From a virus: a DNA stretch of 26,808 nucleotides. Numbering within the stretch: position 1 is the stretch's first letter; each line of letters begins with the position of its first letter. The notes under the pieces are model-generated. The model did no database searches. It saw only the letters and a list, made by a program, of their open reading frames with translations, and was not told the origin of the DNA. Below are positions 6,588-14,015 of this stretch, piece by piece. Location: the IMG/VR virus record IMGVR_UViG_3300020183_000390, positions 1 to 26,808 of that record. The stretch is one strand, 5' to 3'. The position numbers and the translations under genes are program-made.

Positions 6588-8237
6588 ATGCCAAAGTATC
6601 CATACGATCATTACTTCCCTTTTCCTCAAATTAGAAAAGAACAGAGGCAGGCGATTGAGTTTGCGCTCGACTCTTACGAGTCGGGCAAAAAATATGTCAT
6701 ATTAGAACTGGGTACTGGCGTGGGTAAGTCGGCCACCGGCCTAACAATCTCGCGGTACATGGAGGCCCATGCCGAACCAATCTTAAAAGAAGACAACGAG
6801 GTTTTAACAGGCGCCTACGTGGTAACGACGCAGAAGATTCTACAGGCCCAATATCTCAACGATTTTGGGCCGACGTCTGGTAAGAATCTCGTAAGATCTA
6901 TTAAATCTTCGACAAATTATCGGTGTTCTTTTTATGAAGACCAAACTTGTGCAGAATCAAAGCGTATCCTGTCTAGACTAACCAAACAATTAGCTGGTAC
7001 CGAGTTTCAAAAACACTGTAAGGCTTCTTGTCCATATTCGATCGAAAAACAGCAATTCATTGATTCACCAGTTTCCGTCACCAATTTCCCATATATCCTG
7101 GCCGAATCAGCGTACGCTGGCAAACTAGAACCTAGAGCACTATTGGTTGTCGATGAAGCTCACAACACGGAAACTGAACTCGGCAAGTTTATTGAAGTGA
7201 CATTTTCTGAAAAGTTTGCTCGTGATATTTTAAAGTGCAAGCCGCCCCGCAACGAATCGCAGGCTGCCATTCATGAATGGATCAAGACAACTTATAAGAG
7301 AACTCTGACGAAACACATATCTTCGCTAGAGAAGTCCTTGATGAAATTAAGCAACGACATCGAAGGTTATGGAATCCACTCAAAACAATACGAGTTACTT
7401 GAGAAACACGCCTCAAAGATCGAAACGTTCGTCGAGGTATACAAACCAGAGAACTGGGTAATGAACGTGGCATTGCCACTTCCCGACAACAAGAAGGCTG
7501 GTAAAAAATACGAATTTAAACCTATCGATGTTTCACCATACGCATTTTCTTCATTTTTTAAATTGGGAGGTAGGGTCTTAATGATGTCGGCAACCATCGT
7601 CGACAAGCAAGTATTTTGCGAATCGTTGGGATTAAAAGATCTAGACGTTGCTTACCTCTCAATTCCATCTCCATTCCCGGTAGATAATAGGCCTATTCAT
7701 TATCTACCCGCCGGAAGCATGTCAAAAGGTGCTATCGACAAAACTCTACCAATTGTAGTCGAAACTATCAAGTTATTGTTGGAAAAACACGCTAGCGATA
7801 AAGGCATTATTCATTGCACCAACTACAAGATTGCAAAGTTTATTAAAGAAAATATTGACTCGTCAAGATTAATGTTGCACGATTCTACTAACCGAGACGA
7901 GGTGCTAAAAGTTCACATTAATAGTGAAGACCCGACTGTGCTGTTGAGTCCATCGATGATGGAAGGTATAGATCTCAAAGACGACCTAAGTAGATTTCAG
8001 ATAGTTTGTAAAGTACCGTTCCCCTATTTGGGAGATCTAGTAGTAAAGAAGCGAATGGAGAGAAACGAAAAATGGTATCCTTATATGACAGCGAAATCTA
8101 TAATCCAAGCTCTGGGTAGATCTATTAGAAATGAAACCGATCACGCAGTTTCATACGTTTTAGATGCGGATTGGGACAGGTTCTATGGCAGAAACAAACA
8201 TTTATTTCCCGATGAATTTATCAAAATGATCAAGTAA
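6588..8237 (+). CDS. DinG/XPD-family Fe-S superfamily 2 helicase
   Basis: The 549-residue product has all major SF2 motifs: Walker A GTGVGKSA (42-49, Lys47), DEAH box VVDEAHN (187-193), motif III MSAT (333-336), IHCTN (408-412), MMEGIDL (457-463), and motif VI QALGRSIRN (507-515) with the arginine finger. Between Walker A and the DEAH box are Cys113, Cys121, Cys144 and Cys148, matching the four ligands of the 4Fe-4S cluster of XPD/DinG helicases. It is therefore a 5'-3' DNA helicase likely to unwind forked DNA, D-loops or R-loops. At 549 residues it is shorter than E. coli DinG (about 716). The start ATG at 6588 has only a weak upstream purine stretch. It follows clpP by 38 bases with no visible terminator and may be co-transcribed. 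Family assignment is firm; the precise role in replication or recombination is inferred. Confidence 0.92.
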   Translation: MPKYPYDHYFPFPQIRKEQRQAIEFALDSYESGKKYVILELGTGVGKSATGLTISRYMEAHAEPILKEDNEVLTGAYVVTTQKILQAQYLNDFGPTSGKNLVRSIKSSTNYRCSFYEDQTCAESKRILSRLTKQLAGTEFQKHCKASCPYSIEKQQFIDSPVSVTNFPYILAESAYAGKLEPRALLVVDEAHNTETELGKFIEVTFSEKFARDILKCKPPRNESQAAIHEWIKTTYKRTLTKHISSLEKSLMKLSNDIEGYGIHSKQYELLEKHASKIETFVEVYKPENWVMNVALPLPDNKKAGKKYEFKPIDVSPYAFSSFFKLGGRVLMMSATIVDKQVFCESLGLKDLDVAYLSIPSPFPVDNRPIHYLPAGSMSKGAIDKTLPIVVETIKLLLEKHASDKGIIHCTNYKIAKFIKENIDSSRLMLHDSTNRDEVLKVHINSEDPTVLLSPSMMEGIDLKDDLSRFQIVCKVPFPYLGDLVVKKRMERNEKWYPYMTAKSIIQALGRSIRNETDHAVSYVLDADWDRFYGRNKHLFPDEFIKMIK

Positions 8238-8240
8238 TAA

Positions 8241-8268
8241 TTGACAAAATATTTACTAATTGTATCAA
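8241..8268 (+). promoter_or_regulatory. Candidate sigma70 promoter for the Hc1-like gene
   Basis: A perfect TTGACA (8241-8246) is followed after 16 bases by TATCAA (8263-8268), a moderate -10. The 68-base gap after the helicase gene holds this and a strong Shine-Dalgarno (AGGAG, 8293-8297), eight bases before the ATG at 8306. It implies host-polymerase expression of 8306-8890. Confidence 0.5.
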
Positions 8269-8305
8269 AAGCATATATTTCTATCACATCTTAGGAGATG
8301 AATAA

Positions 8306-8500
8306 ATGGAAAACAATCTTGTATTACAAAAATGGGACGAACTGAAAACGTTAGTCGAATCGCTTGAGCAAGACGTATCTAAAAACGCAAAAGGTACCGC
8401 CGCAGCTGGCGTTCGAGCCCGTAAAGGTCTTCGACAACTTCAGGCAAAGTCTAAGGAACTTGTCAAGTTAACAATCGAACTTGAGAAGTCTAAGGAGTGA
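8306..8500 (+). CDS. Histone H1-like (Hc1-type) small DNA-binding protein
   Basis: This 64-residue product matches the pattern of bacterial Hc1-like proteins: an N-terminal helix LKTLVESLEQDV, a short Gly/Ala turn KGTAAAGVRARKGL, then LRQLQAKSKELVKLTIELEK. The Bacteroidetes/Chlamydia family reads similarly (LVESLEKDAEKF, AAGTRARKALQELK, LAQEIR). These proteins bind DNA without strong sequence preference through the Arg/Lys-rich central helix and compact nucleoids. Here the RARKGLRQLQAKSK segment (37-50) carries most of the positive charge, and the long Lys/Ala/Pro tail of chlamydial Hc1 is absent. The AGGAG site and the sigma70-like promoter upstream suggest strong expression. The next gene starts four bases after its stop, within a Shine-Dalgarno overlapping the stop (AAGGAGTGA). 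Resemblance is by eye, over a short length. Confidence 0.65.
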   Translation: MENNLVLQKWDELKTLVESLEQDVSKNAKGTAAAGVRARKGLRQLQAKSKELVKLTIELEKSKE

Positions 8501-8503
8501 AGA

Positions 8504-8890
8504 ATGGCGCGTCACCACAACAATGCCATTTTGGCTGCTATAACCGAGCAAGGTTTAGATCCAACTAAGGCTTACGTAGCTGGCAAGAATGGCCTAGTGC
8601 TTTCTACAAATGAACTAAAGAAAATTCGTTCTTTAGCAACAACATCAAAGCCAGTTCAGGTTTTGCCTCAAGTTAAAGAGGTTAAAGAGGTCGAGAATCA
8701 AAAAGTTATTCCTCCCGAGGAAGAAGAACTTGCAAAAGTTGTTATCGAAACTATAGAGAAACAACAAACCGTAGAAGAGTCGCAAGACTCTGCGCAAGTT
8801 AAAGCGCTAGAAGAAACGCTACCAATCGAAGATACTAAATTTAAAAAGAAAACAAAAAAAAAGATCGATCAAACTATCGATCAATCTTGA
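8504..8890 (+). CDS. Acidic-middle, basic-tail protein of unknown function
   Basis: The product has 128 residues and is not recognised. Residues 1-45 look folded (MARHHNNAILAAITEQGL, then GKNGLVLSTNELKKIRSL, reminiscent of a small helix-turn unit). About 50-110 is a disordered, Glu-rich linker with short repeats (VKEVKEVE), and the end is strongly basic (FKKKTKKKIDQ). The split between acidic linker and basic tail resembles nucleic-acid- or chromatin-associated proteins. It is coupled to the Hc1-like gene by AAGGAG (8492-8497) with six bases of spacing. Its last ten codons overlap the 3' end of the minus-strand sigma-like gene and contain that gene's terminator, so the basic tail and the terminator share the same DNA. 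Confidence 0.7.
   Translation: MARHHNNAILAAITEQGLDPTKAYVAGKNGLVLSTNELKKIRSLATTSKPVQVLPQVKEVKEVENQKVIPPEEEELAKVVIETIEKQQTVEESQDSAQVKALEETLPIEDTKFKKKTKKKIDQTIDQS
8854..8882 (-). terminator. Rho-independent terminator of the sigma-like gene
   Basis: GATCGAT (8863-8869) and ATCGATC (8876-8882) form a perfect 7-bp stem with a 6-base loop. Read on the minus strand it is followed at once by nine T residues (complement of 8854-8862). The stop TGA (8883-8881) of the minus gene is built into the stem. On the plus strand there is no immediate U-tract, so it acts mainly in one direction. Confidence 0.7.
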
Positions 8891-9150
8891 ATTAAATTTT
8901 TAACTTTTTGATAGATACTTTTTTCAATTTGGCAGATCCTCATTCGAGTCAAGTTATAGATTGAACCTATCTCTTGGAGCGTTTTTGGACCTGCCTTTGA
9001 AGCAATTATGACGCAATTTTTGCCGTCCTTGTAAGATACCCAATTTTTACATGATTTTTTTTGACAATCGACGTCGTGTATATCGTGTAAATTAAAGCAA
9101 ATATTATCTTGTACCATTTTTAATTTTCTTTTTTTTGTTGATTGCTTCAT
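8881..9150 (-). CDS. Small Cys-rich protein with sigma70 region-4-like HTH
   Basis: The product has 89 residues. The C-terminal third, TLQEIGSIYNLTRMRICQIE (57-76), is the classic sigma70 region 4.2 helix-turn-helix pattern (compare TLEEIGKRFGLTRERIRQIE), the part that reads -35 elements. Ahead of it is a compact cysteine cluster, C29, C34 (DCQKKSCKNW) and C46, with C18 further out, that could bind a metal. The N-terminus is basic (KQSTKKRKLK). Sigma regions 2 and 3 are absent, so it cannot be a full sigma factor; it is more likely a transcription regulator, or a region-4-only polymerase-binding factor analogous in layout to split phage late factors. The ATG at 9150 is preferred over the in-frame TTG at 9159. 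It is divergent from phoH and convergent with the Hc1 operon, with a dedicated terminator. Confidence 0.75.
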   Translation of the reverse strand: MKQSTKKRKLKMVQDNICFNLHDIHDVDCQKKSCKNWVSYKDGKNCVIIASKAGPKTLQEIGSIYNLTRMRICQIEKSIYQKVKNLIQD

Positions 9151-9193
9151 ATAGCGCAAACACTATAAAATTAAAGCGTATTTGTTTAAACTG

Positions 9194-9202
9194 TGTTATA
9201 AT
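9194..9202 (+). promoter_or_regulatory. Extended -10 promoter of phoH
   Basis: TGTTATAAT matches the extended -10 consensus TGnTATAAT exactly and sits 13 bases before the ATG at 9216. No good -35 hexamer is present at the expected distance, as is normal for extended -10 promoters. The leader would be very short. It faces away from the sigma-like gene in a 65-base divergent gap. Confidence 0.5.
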
Positions 9203-9215
9203 TGTTAGTAGCAAT

Positions 9216-10637
9216 ATGAAAAAAACTTATGTTTTAGATACTAACGTGCTGTTGAGCGATCCAAATTCTATTTTTTCGTTCGAGGATAATGATCTGATTA
9301 TTCCTATGGCTGTCTTAGAAGAGTTAGATAAGCATAAGAGTAGGTTGGATGAAGTTGGTAAAAATGCGAGACACACGTCTAAAACGTTGGACGATCTAAG
9401 AATAAAAGGTAGTTTGATAGATGGTATCGAGTTACAGAATGGTGCTACTTTACGAATCGTAGCGATTAATCCACAGATTTTAACTAATCTTCCCCCGGAA
9501 CTCGAATCGTCCAAGGTTGACAACATGATCATATCATTTATGTTGCAGCAAAAACAAGAACAGGAAAGTTCTTTCAACTCGGATGGAAATTCAAATACAG
9601 CTATATTGGTAACCAAAGACATTAACGTCAGAATTAAATGCGATTCTTTGGGAATCAAATGTGAAGATTATCTAAAGCTTAGAGTAACTGCGGACGTCGA
9701 ACATTTTTATAGGGGAGTAGCAATAGTTGAAATTGACGAAAAACGTGTAGAGCAGTTTTATAAAGAAAACGAACTATTATTGACTAAAGAAGAGACAGAA
9801 AATAACTCACTATATCCTAATCAAATAGTTGTAATAAAAAATACAGGCGTAGACGGCAAGACAACAAAGTCAGCTTTGTCTAAGTGTATTTCTACAGATC
9901 GTCCATTAGTTCCAATAAGCAAGATAGAACAAGCCTTTGGGTTAAAACCAAGAAATAAAGAACAATCATTTTCTCTTGATTTATTATTCGATAATAATGT
10001 AAAGTTATTAACTCTAACCGGACCATCAGGCACGGGCAAGACGCTCCTCGCGATAGCAGCAGCGTTAGAGCAGTTAAAAGGAATAGGCAATTCCGACAAT
10101 GCAAAATACGAAAAACTAATAGTTACTCGCCCAGTACAACCAGTCGGTAAGGATATCGGATTTCTTCCAGGAACCCTTGAAGAAAAAATGGAACCATGGA
10201 TCGCACCAATAAGAGACAATATTAACTTTCTTATGAACAGCAAGAAAGGAAATAAGAAACGAGCTTCTAGCGATCCCACAAAGACTCGTTTAGGCGATGA
10301 GTATTACCTCGCTCTCATGCAAGAAAAAGGACTGATCGAAATAGAAGCCATAACGTTCATTCGGGGTCGTTCTATTCCAAACGCGTACATTATTATAGAT
10401 GAAGCGCAAAATCTTTCGATGCACGAATTAAAGACCATCATTACACGGGTCGGTGATGGTACCAAACTCGTTTTGACGGGTGACATAGAACAAATTGACA
10501 ATGTCCACGTCGACGCTTTTACCAACGGATTGACATACGCAGTAGAGAGATTCAAAGAACATTCTATCGCTGGTCACGTTAACTTAATTAAAGGTGAAAG
10601 ATCCGAACTTGCTACGCTAGCCTCCAAGATACTCTAG
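9216..10637 (+). CDS. phoH: PIN-PhoH fusion: RNase domain plus PhoH ATPase
   Basis: The 473-residue product joins two domains. Residues 1-150 form a PIN nuclease domain: Asp8 in VLDTNVLL, acidic VLEELDKHK (33-41), Asp102 in VDNMIISF and Asp135 in VTKDINVR are the four-acid metal site. Residues about 235-473 form a PhoH ATPase with Walker A GPSGTGKT (269-276, Lys275), TRPVQPVGKDIGFLPG (304-319) and Walker B IIIDEAQN (392-399). This is the PhoH2/YlaK type, in which an ATP-driven RNA helicase is joined to an RNase. PhoH genes are very common in marine phages, although a link to phosphate starvation is not established by sequence. The ATG at 9216 is chosen over the upstream TTG at 9135, because the PIN fold begins at KKTYVLDTN. 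It is followed by a hairpin and then the virion cluster. Confidence 0.93.
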   Translation: MKKTYVLDTNVLLSDPNSIFSFEDNDLIIPMAVLEELDKHKSRLDEVGKNARHTSKTLDDLRIKGSLIDGIELQNGATLRIVAINPQILTNLPPELESSKVDNMIISFMLQQKQEQESSFNSDGNSNTAILVTKDINVRIKCDSLGIKCEDYLKLRVTADVEHFYRGVAIVEIDEKRVEQFYKENELLLTKEETENNSLYPNQIVVIKNTGVDGKTTKSALSKCISTDRPLVPISKIEQAFGLKPRNKEQSFSLDLLFDNNVKLLTLTGPSGTGKTLLAIAAALEQLKGIGNSDNAKYEKLIVTRPVQPVGKDIGFLPGTLEEKMEPWIAPIRDNINFLMNSKKGNKKRASSDPTKTRLGDEYYLALMQEKGLIEIEAITFIRGRSIPNAYIIIDEAQNLSMHELKTIITRVGDGTKLVLTGDIEQIDNVHVDAFTNGLTYAVERFKEHSIAGHVNLIKGERSELATLASKIL

Positions 10638-10659
10638 AATTATTTGGGTGACATTCTAG
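10634..10659 (+). terminator. Hairpin over the phoH stop codon
   Basis: CTAGAAT (10634-10640) and ATTCTAG (10653-10659) form a perfect 7-bp stem with a 12-base loop. The phoH TAG stop is inside the stem. There is no U-tract, so attenuation or transcript-end protection is as likely as termination. Confidence 0.35.
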
Positions 10660-10687
10660 TAAAAGAGCATATTTGTTATGTGGAAAC

Positions 10688-11770
10688 ATGAGTGGAATAT
10701 TAGACAATAAATCTAGGGTCATCGATGCTATTCTGACGACGGAAGGTCGTCGGCAGATGGCTGACGGAAATTTTATTGTCAAATTTGCTACATTTTCAGA
10801 CTCTGGCGTTTTTTATCAAAAAAACGCGAATAGCGGCCACGAAGACCCTACTAATAAAATTTATTTAGAATGTTTTAATCTACCTCAAGACCAAATTATA
10901 TTTGAAAGCGATGATTCAGGTAATTTAGTACCTTTTAAATCTACGGACACTCTTCGAACATCTGCAGCAGAGTCCACTACGTCCGCAAGTTTAGCTTTTA
11001 CGATCTTTAGAGAAGGTCAATTAAGGCAATACGATAAAACTTATGGTAAAAATTATCTAGTAACCGGTAGTATTACAACAACAAAAATTACAGACACAAA
11101 TTTTGCTTCTCAAATAGAAGGTATTCTTACTGCGTCTTTCGATAACTTTAGAAAATTAAAAATAATAGGTTCGAAAGACGACGTTTTTGAAGATAACGAG
11201 TTTGCCTTAAGCAATAACGAAATAACTTTTCAAATTGTTCCCGATGAACTAAGTCTGCAAATGCAGAATGCATCTACGCTTGATGATATCGACGCAATTT
11301 TTAATGATGAAAAATTAAGAAATGTCGAAAACTTCATGTACTTACCGCCTATAAAAAAATCTTCTGGTGCTAACGTCGATAAAAAAAATATAAAAGAACT
11401 AGAAACAGCGGGTTTATTTTTGGGTCAATATAGACCCTGGGGACCGATCGATAAATTAACTTACGAAGATATTTCTAGCGAACTTTCTAAATATGAGTCG
11501 TCTGCCAAAACAATATACTTCGATCCGACTTCTAGAGACAATGAGCTCATTGCACAAATGTTTGAAATAGCTCCGGATAAAGTATCTAAATTAGATGTAA
11601 TCGACTACGGCAAAGTAAACAATAACGCGAATAATCCGTTCGCCGATACACATCACATTTTTTTTATTGGAAAAGTTTTACAAGATTCAACGGGGGCAGC
11701 TAATTTCATTCATTTGTTCACGTTGGTATTTGAAACAAACGAGGAAAACAGTGGCAATAGAGCTTATTAG
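10688..11770 (+). CDS. Virion-type protein with N-terminal LDN-LT-GR motif
   Basis: The product has 360 residues; I know no functional name for it. Residues 1-45 (MSGILDNKSRVIDAILTTEG, then RRQMADGNFIVKFATFSDS) form a motif shared with the 19708 gene product in this window, which suggests a common small fold used by two virion proteins. The rest is Ser/Thr- and Asn-rich beta-type sequence with YLPPIKKSSG and GQYRPWGPIDKLTYED as compact segments. The ATG at 10688 is used because it begins the motif; the reading from 10673 adds only a few unconserved residues. It opens the large structural cluster, and its 3' end overlaps the next gene by 20 bases. A tail, neck or baseplate component is inferred from context. 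Confidence 0.75.
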   Translation: MSGILDNKSRVIDAILTTEGRRQMADGNFIVKFATFSDSGVFYQKNANSGHEDPTNKIYLECFNLPQDQIIFESDDSGNLVPFKSTDTLRTSAAESTTSASLAFTIFREGQLRQYDKTYGKNYLVTGSITTTKITDTNFASQIEGILTASFDNFRKLKIIGSKDDVFEDNEFALSNNEITFQIVPDELSLQMQNASTLDDIDAIFNDEKLRNVENFMYLPPIKKSSGANVDKKNIKELETAGLFLGQYRPWGPIDKLTYEDISSELSKYESSAKTIYFDPTSRDNELIAQMFEIAPDKVSKLDVIDYGKVNNNANNPFADTHHIFFIGKVLQDSTGAANFIHLFTLVFETNEENSGNRAY

Positions 11771-14015
11771 TCAACCACTCAAAACGTCTACACTTTCAGT
11801 GCCAGATTATTACGCTTCGATAATATCTGAAAGTAGAAATGAATATCAGGTTAAATTTATTTTTAACATTCGCAGAACCGATATCACCGAAAAAAACATA
11901 TCAAAATTAAAAATAAAATTTTATCCTGAAAATTACAACAATCAAAAAAAAGACAAAACCAAAAAAATTATCGATAAACAATTAATTGAATACGCCAATA
12001 TCGAAGATTCAAAATTAGAAGTAGATCAATTGTTGCTTGATACTAGCATCGACCTAGAAAATCTTACCAAAAAACCTAACAAAAAAAGAAGAATTTTATC
12101 GCAATTACCGACGCGACCTACTAATTCTACGAATTCAAATATCAATCTAAAAGACATCAATCTTTTTATCATAAAAAATATTAAACAAGATCCGGCTGAC
12201 GTTTTGCAAAATTATTCAGAGTTTTTAAGCTATTCAAATAATATTAAAAACTTAGTTGATTATTATACGTCGACTGCAATTAAAAACGTGGTCATTAATT
12301 ATCCACGCTATAGCACTATTGACGAACAAAGCGAATCACCAATCATTTATGCAAGCCATATCGTAAAGATACCAAAATTAATTAAAAACGCAAAATTTGA
12401 CAAATTTGATATTAATTTTGAACTTTATGCGAAGAATGAAACGATTTCTTCGTTCCAGAGTATATCAAAACAATTAGACATAGAATCGCTTTTCAATAAG
12501 GCGCGAAGTATAAAAGAACCCTTCTTTTCTGGAAATACAATTTCGAATCGAAGTATGTTAACAGCGACAGTTAAAGACGATTTAGCTGATAAGCTAATTT
12601 TTCAGAAAAAAACTATAGACTACAATGGTCTTATATCTCGTTATGAAACTATTTCTGAGGACACGGCGCTAAAAGACAATTCTATAGTAATTTTCGACGA
12701 TAAAGAATCTGCTAAATTAAAGATTTATAGATGCATATCGACTGTCGATAAAAACAATAGTGATCTTTCGGCGTATAAAAACATAATTGATGCAGAGATA
12801 TCGTTTTTTGACTCGACAGTCATGCTAATCTCTAATTCGAACGACGAGAAGGCGGTTCAAATAGAGTTACTTAATGTTCCAGAAGAAGTAGGTTCTTATA
12901 AAATAGAAAAATTACTAATACTTCCCGGATCAAATGGTGGTATCGACGGCAACGCGATTGTAGTATCTAATTACAAAACCAAAGATAACAATATCGTTAT
13001 TGACAAGAACGTCATGAATGGTAAAACATACGAATATATGTTGACGCTTTTGTTAAAAAATGGAAGTAGTAGAATTTCTGTAAAAAAATTACACAAATAC
13101 ATAGAAAAAAAAGTAGTAATATCCGCCGAGGTATCTGACGCGCAATTAGGTACGACGCAAAATGGTGAAGCGTCGGTGTCGTTTAATATAACCTCCAAGA
13201 TAGAGCAAAATACTAATGAGTTAGTCAAGGCGGCTCTTGAGTCCGCAGGTATCTCTGAACAATTTGCTGATGAAATCAAAGGAGAAAAAGCTTTTTTTCA
13301 AAATCTATTGTTTTTTAAAGTAAAAAGAATAAATTTATCAGTATCGCCTGGCGTAGAAGAAGAGTTTAACCAATTTTTTAATACAGGCGGCGTCTTCAAT
13401 GATGATGAGTTAACTAGATACGTTTCTGCGGTGTCGAACTTAGACCTAAGTCATTCTTATAGATACGAAATTAGAGCGTTTTTAAAAAATCCAATTACTC
13501 TTTTGCCTAGATACGTGAAGGTCATAGAGGGTGGAACGATTAATGGAACATATTATAAGAAAAGAGCTTATCGCCCGTATAAATGGTTTCAAAAGAGCGC
13601 GTTAGAAACTGGCACTCTTGGCGCTGAAAACGAGGAAGGTATTTTGCTCGATTCGCAATTTTTACAATATGATGAAATAGGCGTCGTAAAAACCGTACAG
13701 ATGGATGTCCTAAAAAAAATATTGGGCGTTAAGAACTTTTTGGCCAATCGAATAACACTCGATAAGATATCACTAAAATGGAGCATAAATAACTCAGGAG
13801 ATCATTACGATCACTTTGTCATAGTAAAAGAAGTTAATCATATAAGAACAATTTTAACCACTACGCACAACAACAGTTACGTAGATAACGTGAATTTTTC
13901 AGATGCAGGCAATATAAGATATTATATAACGCCAGTGTATTACGATTATACGGTAGGTACAACGGTCAGCAGTCAATTAATAACGATCGATCCGGAAGAA
14001 TATGACCAAAGCTAA
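11751..14015 (+). CDS. Large virion-type protein with C-terminal FN3-like domain
   Basis: The 754-residue product starts with GTG at 11751, where GAGGA (11741-11745) gives a good ribosome site; a longer reading from 11667 would lie inside the previous gene. Lys-rich linkers (about 60-110 and around PNKKRRILSQLP) separate beta-type blocks. A segment near SYKIEKLLILPGS followed by GKTYEYMLTLLLKNGSS looks like an immunoglobulin/FN3-type sandwich. The last 85 residues, from ITLDKISLKWSIN through GNIRYYITPVYYD, have the strand order of an FN3 domain. Such domains are common on phage tail and baseplate surfaces. It overlaps the next gene by 14 bases. The exact structural role cannot be named. Confidence 0.75.
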   Translation: MAIELISQPLKTSTLSVPDYYASIISESRNEYQVKFIFNIRRTDITEKNISKLKIKFYPENYNNQKKDKTKKIIDKQLIEYANIEDSKLEVDQLLLDTSIDLENLTKKPNKKRRILSQLPTRPTNSTNSNINLKDINLFIIKNIKQDPADVLQNYSEFLSYSNNIKNLVDYYTSTAIKNVVINYPRYSTIDEQSESPIIYASHIVKIPKLIKNAKFDKFDINFELYAKNETISSFQSISKQLDIESLFNKARSIKEPFFSGNTISNRSMLTATVKDDLADKLIFQKKTIDYNGLISRYETISEDTALKDNSIVIFDDKESAKLKIYRCISTVDKNNSDLSAYKNIIDAEISFFDSTVMLISNSNDEKAVQIELLNVPEEVGSYKIEKLLILPGSNGGIDGNAIVVSNYKTKDNNIVIDKNVMNGKTYEYMLTLLLKNGSSRISVKKLHKYIEKKVVISAEVSDAQLGTTQNGEASVSFNITSKIEQNTNELVKAALESAGISEQFADEIKGEKAFFQNLLFFKVKRINLSVSPGVEEEFNQFFNTGGVFNDDELTRYVSAVSNLDLSHSYRYEIRAFLKNPITLLPRYVKVIEGGTINGTYYKKRAYRPYKWFQKSALETGTLGAENEEGILLDSQFLQYDEIGVVKTVQMDVLKKILGVKNFLANRITLDKISLKWSINNSGDHYDHFVIVKEVNHIRTILTTTHNNSYVDNVNFSDAGNIRYYITPVYYDYTVGTTVSSQLITIDPEEYDQS

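Noticed and set aside
9821-10279. 152-codon minus-strand frame inside phoH
   Set aside because: Antisense to the conserved PhoH ATPase core; no domain and no ribosome site.
11667-11750. Longer N-terminus for the 11751 gene (also 4961, 5211, 5905, 9135 for their genes)
   Set aside because: The upstream extensions lie in other coding regions or promoters, use poor starts, and precede the conserved beginnings or good ribosome sites.
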